A stretch of DNA of 64,000 nt from Parabacteroides sp. TM07-1AC (GCF_003480915.1 NZ_QUKD01000016.1:13505-77504), one strand, 5' to 3'. Shown: positions 9,103 through 19,900, numbered from the stretch's first letter. The notes: a model not told the origin generated them from the sequence alone. Numbers and translations: made by a program.

Positions 9103-10997
9103 GCGATATAATTCATTTACTACCAGATAGTATAGCCAATCAGATAGCGGCCGGTGAAGTCATTCAACGGCCTGCTTCCGTTGTAAAGGAACTGGTTGAG
9201 AACGCGATTGACGCAGGTGCCGGTCATATCCAGGTGAATATAAAGGATGCCGGCCGTACATTGATCCAGGTGGTCGATGACGGGAAAGGTATGTCCGAGA
9301 CAGATGCCCGTATGGCATTCGAACGGCATGCCACTTCTAAAATATCTTCTGCCGAAGACCTCTTTTCCCTTCATACCATGGGCTTTCGCGGCGAAGCGTT
9401 GGCTTCTATTGCTGCAGTGGCTCATGTGGAATTGCGTACCCGTCTGAAAGGAACTGAACTGGGTACGAAGCTCTCTATTGCCGGATCCGACCTGGTCGAT
9501 ATAGAACCGGATGCTTGTACCGAGGGGAGTATCTTTTCGATCAAGAACTTGTTCTTCAATGTGCCTGCCCGTCGTAAATTCCTGAAATCGAATGAAACGG
9601 AGTTCCGTAATATCATCAATGAGTTCGAGCGGATCGCTTTGGTCAATCCGCAAGTGGCATTGGTACTGAATCATAATGATACCGAGATATTTAATTTGCC
9701 GGAATCCGGTTTGCGCCAGCGTATCATTAACGTATATGGCAAGAACCTGAACCAAAAGCTGCTTTCTGTGGATGCGCAAAGCTCGCTGGTCACTATCTCC
9801 GGTTTTGTAGGCCGTCCCGATTCCGCCAAGAAACGCGGTGCCCTGCAATACTTCTTTGTGAACGGTCGTTTCATGAAGCATCCCTATTTTCATAAGGCTG
9901 TCATGCAAGCCTATGAACAGTTGATCCCTTCCGGCGAACAACCCAATTATTTTATCTATTTTACGCTTGATCCGGCTACGATCGATGTAAATATCCATCC
10001 GACCAAGACCGAGATTAAGTTCGAAAATGAGCAGCCTATCTGGCAGATACTGATGGCGGCCACTCGTGAGGCGCTAGCCAAATCGAGTGCTATTCCTACC
10101 ATTGATTTTGATGTGGAAGATGCGATAGACATACCGGTCTACAACCCAGTCAGGGAGGCTGATGGCTTTAAAGCACCGACCGTGCAGCTCGATTCGGGAT
10201 ATAACCCGTTCAAATCGTCTGCTCCGAGGTCTTCCTATTCGCCGTCGTCATCACCGGCTTCGTCTGCCGGAAAGTCGAATTTCGACTGGTCACAACTCTA
10301 TCAAGGCTTTGAAAGCGACCGGGATGCTGTGCGTAAAGACCTGGAAATGATGGGAGAGGTGATCGATACGGAAGAGGATGAGTTGTCGGAACCGGTTGCA
10401 CCGGTTGCTTCCGGCGAGACTTTGTTTGCAGAGACGACTACTCCCTGTTATCAGTATAAGGGACGTTATATTATCACTTCCTTGAAGTCCGGTCTGGCAT
10501 TGATAGACCAGTACAGGGCGCACGTCCGCATCCTGTTCGACCAGTATCTGAACAATATGAGGCAACAGAAAGGGGCGTCGCAACAGGTTCTTTTCCCCGA
10601 AGTGATCGAATTTACAGCCGCCGAAGCTGCTGCATTGCCCGTACTCCTGGACGATATGCGTTTTATCGGTTTCGATTTGTCCAATCTGGGAAATAATAGT
10701 TATGCTGTCAACGGCCTGCCTGCCGGACTGGAGAACGTCGACCAGGTGGTATTGATTAAGGATATCGTGAACCGTGCCATCGAGACCGGTTGCGAAGTGC
10801 ATGAGGAGATCTGTGAAGCAATCGCCTTGTCGTTGGCTAAAGCTGCTGCTATCCGTCCGGGTAAAACCTTGTCGGCAGATGAAATGGATCACTTGATCGC
10901 CACGTTGTTTTCCTGTCCAAATTCGAATCTGACACCCGACGGAAAGACGATTATTTCCATGCTGACTGACGACGAGCTGGAGAAACGTTTCAAGTAA
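9099..10997 (+). CDS. mutL: DNA mismatch repair protein MutL
   Basis: Couples MutS mismatch recognition to strand removal. The 632-residue protein begins MSDIIHLLPDSIANQIAAGE, giving an ATGA overlap with the previous gene. The N-terminal GHKL ATPase is intact: VENAIDAGA, DDGKGM, RHATSKI and GFRGEAL, then PARRKFLKS and the transducer domain with NVHPTK-type NIHPTKTEIKF. A Ser/Pro-rich linker (about residues 370-410) precedes the C-terminal dimerisation domain. In that domain the usual endonuclease motif DQHA-x2-E-x4-E reads DQYRAHVRILFD, and the C(P/N)HGRP motif reads CPNSNLTPDG, so the metal-binding site appears lost. Family certain. The protein is probably nuclease-deficient. Confidence 0.95.
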   Translation: MSDIIHLLPDSIANQIAAGEVIQRPASVVKELVENAIDAGAGHIQVNIKDAGRTLIQVVDDGKGMSETDARMAFERHATSKISSAEDLFSLHTMGFRGEALASIAAVAHVELRTRLKGTELGTKLSIAGSDLVDIEPDACTEGSIFSIKNLFFNVPARRKFLKSNETEFRNIINEFERIALVNPQVALVLNHNDTEIFNLPESGLRQRIINVYGKNLNQKLLSVDAQSSLVTISGFVGRPDSAKKRGALQYFFVNGRFMKHPYFHKAVMQAYEQLIPSGEQPNYFIYFTLDPATIDVNIHPTKTEIKFENEQPIWQILMAATREALAKSSAIPTIDFDVEDAIDIPVYNPVREADGFKAPTVQLDSGYNPFKSSAPRSSYSPSSSPASSAGKSNFDWSQLYQGFESDRDAVRKDLEMMGEVIDTEEDELSEPVAPVASGETLFAETTTPCYQYKGRYIITSLKSGLALIDQYRAHVRILFDQYLNNMRQQKGASQQVLFPEVIEFTAAEAAALPVLLDDMRFIGFDLSNLGNNSYAVNGLPAGLENVDQVVLIKDIVNRAIETGCEVHEEICEAIALSLAKAAAIRPGKTLSADEMDHLIATLFSCPNSNLTPDGKTIISMLTDDELEKRFK

Positions 10998-11079
10998 GAA
11001 AGCCTGTATTCGTTCTATTATTGTATGGATATTACCGGTCGGCAGATTTTCCTCCGTTTAATGCGATGGTAACCGGTAT

Positions 11080-11095
11080 ACCCTTCACCTGTCAC
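11080..11095 (+). repeat. Left copy of 16-bp inverted repeat flanking the HU/DUF3874 module
   Basis: ACCCTTCACCTGTCAC here matches the reverse complement of 12148-12163 at 15 of 16 positions. The two copies point toward each other and enclose the HU-like gene and the DUF3874 remnant, about 1.08 kb. This could be the mark of a small mobile or recombined module. Confidence 0.55.
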
Positions 11096-11126
11096 CTTGA
11101 TGTAATGGCCAGGTGAACAGCTTGTT

Positions 11127-11151
11127 AAGGTGAAACCTGACGTTTCACCTT
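11127..11151. terminator. Perfect 10-bp hairpin between mutL and the HU-like gene
   Basis: AAGGTGAAAC (11127-11136), loop CTGAC, GTTTCACCTT (11142-11151), followed on the plus strand by TGTTATTTT. It sits between the convergent mutL and HU-like genes, so it may terminate one or both. The T-run is interrupted, and the arms echo the TTCACC core of the nearby flanking repeat, so it may belong to that repeat family instead. Confidence 0.5.
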
Positions 11152-11153
11152 TG

Positions 11154-11786
11154 TTATTTTCTGTAATTCCCGGGAACCGGTGCGTACACCGGAAAACGGT
11201 ATAACCCTTCCTTTCTGAGTTTCCCTTTCTGTACCAGTTTGGCCAGTCTGCGATTGGCCGTTCCTTTGGTGAAGCAACACAGATCCTGAAATTTTTCCCG
11301 GCTGATGGATGGATGATCGAGAAAATATCCGGTCAGCAGGTTGTCCACTTCTATTTCTGAATAGCTGGCAGAATGATTTTTCCGTGTGGTGCGTACGAAG
11401 TGGGTTGTTTTCAGTGCATCCTTCAAGGCTATCTCCGGTCGGAAGGCTACCGACTTGAAATGTACCGACTCGGCACGTATTTCTTTGGGATATTTAACCG
11501 GAGGACATTGCAAAGTCATCTGCAGATACCCCAATCCATTAATGTGAACACGGTCGCCGCGCCGCAAATGTTCGGTTATCATCTTACTGAGCGAGATGAG
11601 TGTAGCATGGATATCAGCGGTTGTCAACGTGCTCCGGCCATGTATTTCTTCAGCCAGTTCTTCCGTACTTATTGTTCCGTTTGTTACTATGCGTGCGTGT
11701 AGACGCGGTTTTCTCTTGCTACCGGGAGGTATTGTTTTCTTTGTGTTGAGATAGAAGAGAAGATCGACTGTTCGCCTGTGGATCAT
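11154..11786 (-). CDS. HU-like DNA-binding protein with winged-helix C-terminal extension
   Basis: A 210-residue member of the Bacteroidetes HU-related family (HU/IHF fold, 'histone-like, putative'). The HU domain begins about residue 18 with IPPGSKRKPRLHARIV and continues through TISTEELAEEIHGRSTLTTADI and LRRGDRVHINGLGYLQ. A linker leads to a C-terminal winged-helix-like region (ISREKFQDLCCFTKGTANRRLAKLVQKGKL) ending in the family's typical VPGNYRK tail. The first ATG is at 11786; a TTG at 11804 is an alternative. The first dozen or so residues come from DNA that, on the other strand, encodes the DUF3874 remnant, so the true N-terminus may have been replaced by a rearrangement. Paralogues often sit beside VirE/DUF3874 genes in Bacteroides. 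Expression here is unproven. Confidence 0.75.
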   Translation of the reverse strand: MIHRRTVDLLFYLNTKKTIPPGSKRKPRLHARIVTNGTISTEELAEEIHGRSTLTTADIHATLISLSKMITEHLRRGDRVHINGLGYLQMTLQCPPVKYPKEIRAESVHFKSVAFRPEIALKDALKTTHFVRTTRKNHSASYSEIEVDNLLTGYFLDHPSISREKFQDLCCFTKGTANRRLAKLVQKGKLRKEGLYRFPVYAPVPGNYRK

Positions 11787-12122
11787 GCCCAGCTGTATGC
11801 CCAATTGAAAGCGGAATTACTTGCCGGCGAACGTTATTGGTTTACGGGGGAAGAAGAAGCAAAGATAATGGCTTCGAATGCTGCTTTCTATAAGAGTCCG
11901 GTCGAGGAGGAGGTGTTTTACTCTTGCTTTCGTCCGGCCGAATATGGTGAGGAAGCATTGTCTCTTTCGTCTGCCGAAATCTTCAAACGATTGAAAAAAT
12001 TTAATCCGGCAGCTATGCGAAGCGTATCGGTAGCCAATTTCGGCAAATTGCTGGTTGCTATGGGTGTGGAACGCAAACATACCAAGTATGGAAACTTTTA
12101 TCAGGTGGTGTCACTGCAATAG
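11703..12122 (+). pseudogene. C-terminal remnant of DUF3874/VirE-family primase-helicase protein
   Basis: The frame is open from just after a TAG at 11700 to the stop at 12122. Translation from about 11724 reads GRYCFLCVEIEEKIDCSPVD, then HAQLYAQLKAELLAGERYWF, EEEVFYSCFRP and a C-terminal YGNFYQVVSL. I recognise this as the end of Bacteroidetes VirE-type proteins (DUF3874 domain), which normally run to 600-800 residues with an N-terminal primase-like and a P-loop NTPase domain. All of that is missing and there is no upstream ATG, only a GTG at 11778. The fragment overlaps the 5' end of the opposite-strand HU-like gene, marking a deletion or insertion junction. Best read as a non-functional relic of a mobile module. 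Confidence 0.7.
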
Positions 12123-12147
12123 ATTGACAAATAGAGTATTGCAAGCA

Positions 12148-12163
12148 GTGACGGGTGAAGGGT
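12148..12163 (-). repeat. Right copy of 16-bp inverted repeat flanking the HU/DUF3874 module
   Basis: GTGACGGGTGAAGGGT is the inverted partner of 11080-11095 (15 of 16 positions complementary). It lies 25 bases after the DUF3874 remnant stop. Confidence 0.55.
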
Positions 12164-12228
12164 AGTTGTGTTGTTTCTGTTGTAGATATACTTTTAGCTT
12201 ATTATTTATGTGTGCGAAGGATGCCGGC

Positions 12229-12259
12229 AAGCCCCGTTGGTTTTAAGCCGGCGGGGCTT
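12229..12259 (+). terminator. GC-rich hairpin upstream of the ribosomal cluster
   Basis: AAGCCCCGTTGG (12229-12240) pairs with CCGGCGGGGCTT (12248-12259) around the loop TTTTAAG, with two T-G wobbles. It is followed by CGTGTTAAAT, not a clean T-run. It probably insulates the ribosomal operon from upstream transcription. Apart from this hairpin, the inverted repeat and the promoters at 12328-12409, the 12123-12474 gap holds nothing I recognise. Confidence 0.55.
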
Positions 12260-12327
12260 CGTGTTAAATAATAATAAATAGTTTAAATTCGAATGTTATA
12301 GAGCAGAATCAAACGGAAACTATTACG

Positions 12328-12409
12328 TAACTTTGCACCGTTTTTAGCGCGGATTATGCAGAAAAAGAGTTGTAACTCGTTGGTTATACGGAAATAATGC
12401 GTATCTTTG
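12328..12409 (+). promoter_or_regulatory. Promoter region of the ribosomal supercluster, two -7 boxes
   Basis: TATCTTTG at 12402-12409 fits the TAnnTTTG -7 consensus, and TTG at 12380-12382 lies 19 bases upstream as a -33 element. This would give a leader of about 58 bases before rpsL. A second -7-like box, TAACTTTG, lies at 12328-12335 without a clear -33 partner and may be an additional promoter. Confidence 0.6.
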
Positions 12410-12474
12410 CAGCCTGAAATAGAAAAAGAGATAAATATAATTATAACACATTCAAAGTTTAAAAAGAAAAAGAA

Positions 12475-12876
12475 ATGCCTACAATTCAGCAATTAGTTAG
12501 AAAAGGAAGGGAAACTTTGGTGGTAAAAGGTAAATCACCTGCACTGGATGCATGTCCTCAGAGACGTGGCGTTTGTGTACGTGTGTATACTACAACCCCG
12601 AAAAAGCCTAACTCTGCAATGCGTAAAGTAGCGAGAGTTCGTTTGACAAATGGTAAAGAAGTAAACTCTTACATTCCGGGAGAAGGACATAACCTGCAGG
12701 AACACTCTATCGTATTAGTACGTGGTGGTCGTGTAAAGGACCTTCCTGGTGTACGTTATCACATTGTACGTGGTACCTTGGATACAGCTGGCGTTAACGG
12801 TCGTACTCAGCGTCGTTCTAAATACGGTGCAAAACGTCCTAAAGCAGGTGCTGCTCCAGCAAAAGGAAAGAAGTAA
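12475..12876 (+). CDS. rpsL: 30S ribosomal protein S12
   Basis: 133 residues. S12 sits at the decoding centre and controls accuracy. The conserved [16 protein letters not shown] loop, where streptomycin-resistance substitutions arise, and [19 protein letters not shown] are present with the wild-type lysines. It is the first gene of the str-type segment rpsL-rpsG-fusA. The C-terminal tail is Ala/Lys-rich and longer than in E. coli. In many Bacteroidetes rpoBC lies just upstream; here the HU/DUF3874 module and mutL occupy that position. Confidence 0.98.
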   Translation: MPTIQQLVRKGRETLVVKGKSPALDACPQRRGVCVRVYTTTPKKPNSAMRKVARVRLTNGKEVNSYIPGEGHNLQEHSIVLVRGGRVKDLPGVRYHIVRGTLDTAGVNGRTQRRSKYGAKRPKAGAAPAKGKK

Positions 12877-12956
12877 AAATCACCCTTTCAAACTGAGAAT
12901 TTAAATTTAAGTATTAAAGCTGGTTTGAGTTATTTGGATAGGCTATAGGTTGAGTA

Positions 12957-12976
12957 AATGGTTCAGCGGAACCGTT
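12957..12976 (+). promoter_or_regulatory. Hairpin in the rpsL-rpsG gap, candidate S7 leader element
   Basis: AATGGTTC-AGCG-GAACCGTT forms an eight-pair stem (one wobble) with a four-base loop, inside the 153-base gap before rpsG. In E. coli, S7 represses the str operon by binding the rpsL-rpsG intercistronic RNA, so position and structure suggest a comparable element. No sequence homology to the E. coli site is claimed. Confidence 0.4.
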
Positions 12977-13029
12977 GAAGACAAAGTTAAAAAGGCAACC
13001 AAAGACAAAAACGAAATTTTTGAAACAAA

Positions 13030-13506
13030 ATGAGAAAAGCAAAACCAAAGAAAAGACAGATCCTGCCGGATCCTGTTTTCGGTGATGTAAAGGTTACGAG
13101 ATTCGTTAACCATTTAATGTATGATGGCAAGAAAAATACTGCCTTCGAAATTTTCTATTCCGCTCTGGAAAACGTTAAGGCTAAATTGCCTAACGAAGAA
13201 AAGTCTGCTCTCGAAATTTGGAAAGCTGCACTCGACAATATTACCCCTCAAGTCGAAGTGAAGTCACGCCGTGTAGGTGGTGCTACTTTCCAGGTACCTA
13301 CTGAAATTCGCCCCGATCGTAAAGAATCAATTTCTATGAAGAACCTTATTATCTTCTCACGTAAGAGAGGTGGTAAGACAATGTCTGACAAGCTGTCTGC
13401 AGAGATTGTAGATGCTTACAACAACCAGGGCGGCGCATTCAAAAGAAAAGAAGATATGCATCGTATGGCTGAAGCTAACCGTGCATTCGCTCACTTCAGA
13501 TTTTAA
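13030..13506 (+). CDS. rpsG: 30S ribosomal protein S7
   Basis: 158 residues. S7 nucleates folding of the 16S rRNA 3' major domain and contacts E-site tRNA. The typical N-terminus [19 protein letters not shown] and the motif [22 protein letters not shown] are present. It is preceded by an unusually long 153-base gap containing a hairpin and followed 20 bases later by fusA. Confidence 0.98.
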   Translation: MRKAKPKKRQILPDPVFGDVKVTRFVNHLMYDGKKNTAFEIFYSALENVKAKLPNEEKSALEIWKAALDNITPQVEVKSRRVGGATFQVPTEIRPDRKESISMKNLIIFSRKRGGKTMSDKLSAEIVDAYNNQGGAFKRKEDMHRMAEANRAFAHFRF

Positions 13507-13526
13507 TTTAGCATAAAGGATATACA

Positions 13527-15650
13527 ATGGCAAACGATAAACAATTAATGTTTACAAGAAACATCGGTATCATGGCGCACATCGATGCAGGTAAGACTAC
13601 GACTTCTGAACGTATTCTTTTCTACACAGGTTTGACGCATAAGATCGGTGAAACACATGATGGTACTGCTACCATGGACTGGATGGCTCAGGAGCAGGAA
13701 CGTGGTATTACAATTACTTCTGCTGCTACAACAACTTTCTGGAACTACTTGGGTGACAAGTATAAGATCAACTTGATCGACACTCCGGGACACGTTGACT
13801 TCACAGTAGAGGTTGAACGTTCACTTCGTGTACTGGATGGTGCTGTTGCTACTTTTTGTGCAGTAGGTGGTGTTGAACCTCAGTCTGAAACTGTATGGCG
13901 TCAGGCTGATAAATATAATGTACCTCGTATCGGTTACGTTAACAAAATGGACCGTTCTGGTGCAAACTATTACGAAGTTATCCGTCAGATGAAGGATGTA
14001 CTGGGTGCTCATCCGTGTCCTATCCAAATTCCTATCGGTGCAGAAGAAACTTTCAAAGGTGTAGTAGACCTCATTAAGATGAAAGCTATTTTCTGGCATG
14101 ACGAATCAATGGGTGCTGAATATTCAGTTGAAGAAATTCCTGCTGACCTGCAGGCTGAAGCTGAAGAATGGCGCGACAAAATGTTGGAAGCATTGGCTGA
14201 ATGTGATGATGCTATTATGGAAAAATACTTCGATGATCCTTCTACTATCACAGAAGAAGAAATCAAGGTGGCTATCCGTAAAGGTACATTGGCTATGCAG
14301 ATCAACCCGATGACTTGTGGTTCTTCTTTCAAGAACAAAGGTGTTCAGACATTGCTTGACGCTGTGTGTGCATTCCTGCCTTCTCCTGAAGATACTCCTG
14401 CTATCGAAGGTACTGATCCTAATGATCCCGAAAAAGTAATTATCCGTAAGCCGTTGTTTGAAGAACCGTTGACTGCTTTGGCATTTAAGATTGCAACAGA
14501 CCCTTATGTAGGACGTTTGTGCTTCTTCCGTGTGTATGCAGGTTCATTGAATGCAGGTTCTTACGTTTACAATACTCGTTCAGGTAAGAAAGAACGTATT
14601 TCTCGTCTGTTCCAGATGCACTCAAACAAACAGAACCCGATGGAAACTATCGGTTGTGGTGATATTGGTGCAGGTGTAGGTTTCAAAGATATCCGTACTG
14701 GTGATACTTTGTGTGACGAAAATCATCCGATCACATTGGAATCTATGGACTTCCCGGATCCGGTTATCGGTATCGCAGTAGAGCCTAAAACTCAGAAAGA
14801 CCTGGATAAACTGGGTATGGGATTGGCTAAGCTGGCTGAAGAAGATCCTACATTCCGTGTACAGACTAACGAAGAAACAGGTCAGACTGTTATTAGCGGT
14901 ATGGGTGAGCTTCACCTCGATATCATCGTTGACCGTTTGCGTCGTGAGTTTAAGGTTGAATGTAATCAGGGTAAACCTCAGGTTACTTATAAAGAAGCTA
15001 TCACTAAGCCTGTTGAACTTCGTGAAGTTTATAAGAAACAGTCTGGTGGTCGTGGTAAGTTTGCTGATATCATCGTTCGCGTTGAACCGGCTGACGAAAA
15101 TTTCGAAGGTACTCTGCAGTTCATTGACGAAGTAAAGGGTGGTAACGTTCCTAAAGAATTTATCCCTTCTGTTCAGAAAGGTTTCGAAAAGGCTATGAAG
15201 AACGGTATCCTTGCCGGTTATCCGTTGGATAAGCTGAAAGTGACTTTGATCGATGGTTCATTCCACCCGGTTGACTCTGACCAGTTGTCATTCGAAATCT
15301 GTGCTATTCAGGCATTCAAGAACGCTTCTGAAAAGGCAGGTCCTGCTTTGATGGAACCGATCATGCAGATGGAGGTTGTTACTCCGGAAGAGAGCATGGG
15401 TGATGTTATCGGTGACTTGAACAAACGTCGCGGTCAAGTAGAAGGCATGGAAACAAGCCGTACCGGTGCACGTGTTGTTAAAGCGAAAGTGCCTTTGGCA
15501 GAAACATTCGGTTATGTAACTGCTTTGCGTACTATCACTTCAGGTCGTGCAACATCTTCAATGCAGTTCTCTCACTATGCTCAGGTATCTTCTTCTATCG
15601 CTAAGCAGGTACTGACAGAAGTACAGGGTCGTGCTGATTTGATCAAATAA
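13527..15650 (+). CDS. fusA: Elongation factor G
   Basis: The ribosomal translocase GTPase, 707 residues. G1 is [16 protein letters not shown]2 is [13 protein letters not shown]3 is DTPGHVDF and G4 is NKMD. Domain III begins near [21 protein letters not shown] and the domain IV-V motifs ([17 protein letters not shown]) follow. Full length with intact switch regions, which indicates the canonical housekeeping EF-G. Located in the classical str position between S7 and S10. Confidence 0.98.
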   Translation: MANDKQLMFTRNIGIMAHIDAGKTTTSERILFYTGLTHKIGETHDGTATMDWMAQEQERGITITSAATTTFWNYLGDKYKINLIDTPGHVDFTVEVERSLRVLDGAVATFCAVGGVEPQSETVWRQADKYNVPRIGYVNKMDRSGANYYEVIRQMKDVLGAHPCPIQIPIGAEETFKGVVDLIKMKAIFWHDESMGAEYSVEEIPADLQAEAEEWRDKMLEALAECDDAIMEKYFDDPSTITEEEIKVAIRKGTLAMQINPMTCGSSFKNKGVQTLLDAVCAFLPSPEDTPAIEGTDPNDPEKVIIRKPLFEEPLTALAFKIATDPYVGRLCFFRVYAGSLNAGSYVYNTRSGKKERISRLFQMHSNKQNPMETIGCGDIGAGVGFKDIRTGDTLCDENHPITLESMDFPDPVIGIAVEPKTQKDLDKLGMGLAKLAEEDPTFRVQTNEETGQTVISGMGELHLDIIVDRLRREFKVECNQGKPQVTYKEAITKPVELREVYKKQSGGRGKFADIIVRVEPADENFEGTLQFIDEVKGGNVPKEFIPSVQKGFEKAMKNGILAGYPLDKLKVTLIDGSFHPVDSDQLSFEICAIQAFKNASEKAGPALMEPIMQMEVVTPEESMGDVIGDLNKRRGQVEGMETSRTGARVVKAKVPLAETFGYVTALRTITSGRATSSMQFSHYAQVSSSIAKQVLTEVQGRADLIK

Positions 15651-15671
15651 TTTAGAAACATATATAACAAT

Positions 15672-15977
15672 ATGAGCCAAAAGATCAGAATTAAATTAAA
15701 GTCTTACGATTATTCTCTGGTAGACAAGTCTGCCGAGAAGATCGTGAAGACGGTAAAGGCTACAGGTGCTGTTGTTAGCGGACCGATTCCTCTGCCTACA
15801 CACAAGCGTATCTTTACTGTGAACCGCTCTACTTTCGTTAATAAGAAATCACGTGAGCAGTTCGAACTGTCATCTTATAAAAGATTGATAGATATCTATA
15901 GCTCAACTGCAAAAACAGTTGACGCATTGATGAAGCTGGAATTACCCAGCGGTGTTGAAGTAGAAATTAAAGTGTGA
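15672..15977 (+). CDS. rpsJ: 30S ribosomal protein S10
   Basis: 101 residues, with the S10 signature [26 protein letters not shown]. Also acts as NusE in antitermination complexes. Begins the S10-type segment 21 bases after fusA, so the str and S10 operons are contiguous here. Confidence 0.98.
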   Translation: MSQKIRIKLKSYDYSLVDKSAEKIVKTVKATGAVVSGPIPLPTHKRIFTVNRSTFVNKKSREQFELSSYKRLIDIYSSTAKTVDALMKLELPSGVEVEIKV

Positions 15978-15998
15978 GTTATTTAAAAATTAAGTGAA

Positions 15999-16616
15999 AT
16001 GCCAGGATTATTAGGAAAAAAAATCGGAATGACATCCGTTTTCAGTGCCGAGGGAAAGAATCTTCCATGCACTGTTATCGAAGTGGGTCCTTGTGTTGTT
16101 ACACAGATTAAGACTTTGGAAAAAGATGGCTATGAAGCTGTACAGTTAGGTTTCGAAGACAAAAAAGAGAAACATACTACACAGCCTGAAATGGGTCACT
16201 TCAAAAAAGCCGGTGTAACTCCCAAGAGATACTTGGCCGAGTTCAAGAATTTTGAAACTGCATACAATCTGGGTGACGTGATCACTGTGGATTATCTGGA
16301 AAATGCAGGTTTCGTTGATGTAGTTGGTACATCAAAAGGTAAAGGTTTCCAGGGTGTAGTAAAACGTCATGGTTTCGGTGGTGTAGGTCAGACTACTCAC
16401 GGTCAGCATAACCGTTTGCGTGCTCCCGGTGGTATTGGTGCTTGTTCTTACCCTGCAAAGGTATTCAAGGGCATGCGTATGGCCGGACAGATGGGTAATG
16501 AACGTGTAACAGTTCAGAACCTGGAAGTGATCAAGGTAATGCCGGAACACAATCTTTTATTGGTTAAAGGATCTGTTCCAGGAGCAAAAGGTTCAATCGT
16601 ATTAATTGAAAAGTAA
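15999..16616 (+). CDS. rplC: 50S ribosomal protein L3
   Basis: 205 residues. An early 23S-binding assembly protein with a loop reaching the peptidyl-transferase centre: [27 protein letters not shown] includes the glutamine that PrmB-type enzymes methylate in other bacteria. The stop TAA overlaps the rplD ATG by one base, indicating coupling. Confidence 0.97.
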   Translation: MPGLLGKKIGMTSVFSAEGKNLPCTVIEVGPCVVTQIKTLEKDGYEAVQLGFEDKKEKHTTQPEMGHFKKAGVTPKRYLAEFKNFETAYNLGDVITVDYLENAGFVDVVGTSKGKGFQGVVKRHGFGGVGQTTHGQHNRLRAPGGIGACSYPAKVFKGMRMAGQMGNERVTVQNLEVIKVMPEHNLLLVKGSVPGAKGSIVLIEK

Positions 16617-17245
16617 TGGAACTGAGCGTATTTAATATTAAAGGTGAAGATACCGGAAGAAAGGTAACTTTGAACGATGCTATCTTCGGCATTGAACCCA
16701 ATGATCATGCCATCTACCTGGATGTAAAACAGTATTTGGCTAACCAGCGTCAGGGTACTCACAAATCGAAAGAAAGAAGTGAGATCTCTGGTAGTACACG
16801 CAAACTGATCCGTCAGAAAGGTGGTGGTGGAGCCCGTCGTGGTGATATCAACTCTCCTGTATTGGTTGGTGGTGCTCGCGTTTTCGGTCCGAAACCGAGA
16901 GATTATGAGTTCAAATTGAATAAGAAGGTAAAAGGTCTGGCTCGTAAGTCTGCTTTGGCTTATAAAGCTAAAAATAATGCAATTGTAGTTGTAGAAGATT
17001 TCGCTCTGGAAGCTCCGAAGACTAAAGAATTTGTAACAATTGCTAAAAACCTGAAAGTGGCTGATAAAAAGTTACTTATGGTTTTACCGGAGAAAAATAA
17101 TTTTGTATATTTGTCGGCTCGTAATTTAGAAAAGACAAATGTTATAACAGCCTCTGAATTAAACACATACAAAGTGCTTGATGCAGCTAATTTGGTTTTG
17201 ACTGAAAGCTCTGTTGCTGTTATAGAAAAACTTTTTAATGCATAA
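16616..17245 (+). CDS. rplD: 50S ribosomal protein L4
   Basis: 209 residues. L4 lines the peptide exit tunnel with its extended loop, here visible as [36 protein letters not shown]. In E. coli L4 represses its own operon; no such leader was identified before rpsJ here. The start codon shares a base with the rplC stop. Confidence 0.97.
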   Translation: MELSVFNIKGEDTGRKVTLNDAIFGIEPNDHAIYLDVKQYLANQRQGTHKSKERSEISGSTRKLIRQKGGGGARRGDINSPVLVGGARVFGPKPRDYEFKLNKKVKGLARKSALAYKAKNNAIVVVEDFALEAPKTKEFVTIAKNLKVADKKLLMVLPEKNNFVYLSARNLEKTNVITASELNTYKVLDAANLVLTESSVAVIEKLFNA

Positions 17246-17256
17246 GGAGTAAAGAA

Positions 17257-17550
17257 ATGGGAATTATCATTAAACCTATAGTAACAGAGAAGCAAACAGC
17301 GATTACAGAAAAAATGGCTAATCGCTATGGTTTTCGTGTTTCTCCTGATGCCAACAAGTTGGAGATCAAAAAAGCTGTACAGGATATGTATAATGTAACC
17401 GTAGTTGATGTTAACACCATCAACTACTCTGGCAAGCAGAAAAGCCGTTATACAAAATCAGGTATTATCAATGGTAAACAATCAGCTTTTAAGAAGGCAA
17501 TCGTAACGTTGAAAGAAGGAGAAACAATAGATTTCTTTAGTAATATCTAA
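17257..17550 (+). CDS. rplW: 50S ribosomal protein L23
   Basis: 97 residues. Located at the exit of the polypeptide tunnel, where trigger factor and SRP dock. Typical N-terminus [26 protein letters not shown] and the [17 protein letters not shown] segment. An AAGGAG sequence precedes the ATG by six bases, a clear Shine-Dalgarno in a phylum that often lacks them. Confidence 0.97.
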   Translation: MGIIIKPIVTEKQTAITEKMANRYGFRVSPDANKLEIKKAVQDMYNVTVVDVNTINYSGKQKSRYTKSGIINGKQSAFKKAIVTLKEGETIDFFSNI

Positions 17551-17558
17551 AAAAAGAA

Positions 17559-18383
<825 letters not shown>

Positions 18384-18403
18384 TCTGATTAATTAAGTAA
18401 ACT

Positions 18404-18673
18404 ATGAGTCGTTCACTAAAAAAAGGCCCGTATATTAACGTAAAGCTGGAAAAGAAAGTCTTGACTATGAATGAGTCAGGAAAGAAAGCCGTAGTTAAGA
18501 CATGGGCAAGAGCTTCAATGATCTCGCCTGATTTCGTAGGCCATACTATTGCAGTTCACAATGGAAATAAATTTATTCCTGTTTTTGTAACCGAGAATAT
18601 GGTAGGTCACAAGTTGGGAGAATTTTCACCAACTCGTACGTTCCGTGGTCACGCCGGTAACAAGAAGAAATAA
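18404..18673 (+). CDS. rpsS: 30S ribosomal protein S19
   Basis: 89 residues. Head protein next to S13 at the A-site finger. The signature [32 protein letters not shown] is complete. Followed by a 53-base gap before rplV. Confidence 0.98.
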   Translation: MSRSLKKGPYINVKLEKKVLTMNESGKKAVVKTWARASMISPDFVGHTIAVHNGNKFIPVFVTENMVGHKLGEFSPTRTFRGHAGNKKK

Positions 18674-18726
18674 TTATCGGTAGTAACAGGAATTCAGGAA
18701 TCTGAAAATAAAAAGAATCAATAAAA

Positions 18727-19137
18727 ATGGGTGCTAGAAAAAGAATATCAGCTGAAGCAAGAAAAGAAGCCCAAAAGACCATGTACTTCGCAAAATTGCG
18801 TAATGTACCTACTTCTCCGCGTAAGATGCGTCTCGTTGTAGACATGATCCGCGGTATGGAAGTATTCCGTGCACTTGGTGTTTTGAAGTTTTCTAACAAG
18901 GAAGCTGCAGCAAGAGTAGAAAAATTGCTTCGTTCAGCAATTGCCAATTGGGAGCAGAAAAATGAACGTAAAGCAGAAACTGGTGAGTTGTTTGTTTCTT
19001 CAATCAGCGTAGACTGCGCTACTACATTGAAGAGAATGCGTCCGGCTCCCCAGGGTAGAGGATACAGAATTCGTAAACGTTCGAACCATGTAACCTTGTT
19101 TGTGGATACACTTAGTAAAAACGATAGTCAAAATTAA
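18727..19137 (+). CDS. rplV: 50S ribosomal protein L22
   Basis: 136 residues. L22 contributes the second tunnel-constriction loop, seen here as [21 protein letters not shown], with the usual N-terminal [19 protein letters not shown]. Longer than the 110-residue E. coli protein because of N- and C-terminal extensions typical of Bacteroidetes. Confidence 0.97.
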   Translation: MGARKRISAEARKEAQKTMYFAKLRNVPTSPRKMRLVVDMIRGMEVFRALGVLKFSNKEAAARVEKLLRSAIANWEQKNERKAETGELFVSSISVDCATTLKRMRPAPQGRGYRIRKRSNHVTLFVDTLSKNDSQN

Positions 19138-19143
19138 TTGTAG

Positions 19144-19881
19144 ATGGGACAAAAAGTTAATCCGGTTAGTAATCGTTTAGGAATCATCCGTGGTTGGGAT
19201 TCCAATTGGTATGGCGGCAAGAATTACGGAGATACTTTGCTGGAAGATAGCAAAATTCGTAAATATCTGAATGCTCGTCTTGCTAAAGCTAGTGTATCTC
19301 GTATCGTTATTGAACGTACGCTTAAGTTGATCACAATAACAGTTTGCACATCACGTCCGGGCATTATCATCGGTAAAGGTGGTCAGGAAGTTGATAAATT
19401 GAAAGAAGAGTTGAAAAAGATTACCGACAAAGAAGTTCAGATCAACATCTTTGAGGTAAAAAGACCCGAATTAGACGCAGTCATTGTTGCAAACAATATT
19501 GCTCGTCAGCTTGAAGGAAAAATTGCTTACCGTCGTGCTATCAAGATGGCTATCGCCTCTACCATGAGAATGGGTGCCGAAGGTATTAAAGTGCAAGTAT
19601 CTGGTCGTTTGAATGGTGCTGAAATGGCCCGTTCTGAAATGTACAAAGAAGGAAGAACTCCGTTACACACTCTGAGAGCAGATATCGATTACGCTTTGGC
19701 TGAAGCGTTGACGAAAGTTGGCTTGCTGGGTATCAAGGTGTGGATCTGCCGTGGTGAAGTTTATGGTAAGAGAGATCTTGCTCCTTCATTCACTGCCTCT
19801 AAAGATTCAGGCCGCAGAAATGACAATGCCGGTGGCAACAGAGGAGATAAAAACTTCAAGAGAAAGAAAGCTAATCGTTAA
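19144..19881 (+). CDS. rpsC: 30S ribosomal protein S3
   Basis: 245 residues. Forms part of the mRNA entry channel with helicase activity. The KH domain motif [16 protein letters not shown] and the C-terminal [18 protein letters not shown] are present. The tail, rich in Arg, Asn, Gly and Lys, is a lineage-typical extension. Confidence 0.97.
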   Translation: MGQKVNPVSNRLGIIRGWDSNWYGGKNYGDTLLEDSKIRKYLNARLAKASVSRIVIERTLKLITITVCTSRPGIIIGKGGQEVDKLKEELKKITDKEVQINIFEVKRPELDAVIVANNIARQLEGKIAYRRAIKMAIASTMRMGAEGIKVQVSGRLNGAEMARSEMYKEGRTPLHTLRADIDYALAEALTKVGLLGIKVWICRGEVYGKRDLAPSFTASKDSGRRNDNAGGNRGDKNFKRKKANR

Positions 19882-19900
19882 ACGTTAGAATTAAGAAGAG

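Noticed and set aside
9120..9998. 292-codon minus-strand frame opposite mutL
   Set aside because: Mirror of the conserved MutL ATPase domain; no family match in the translation and no promoter or terminator logic.
11080..11151. TTCACC-containing repeats near mutL as LytTR sites
   Set aside because: They share only TTCACC with the half-site, lack the CGA part, and no 21-base periodicity was found.
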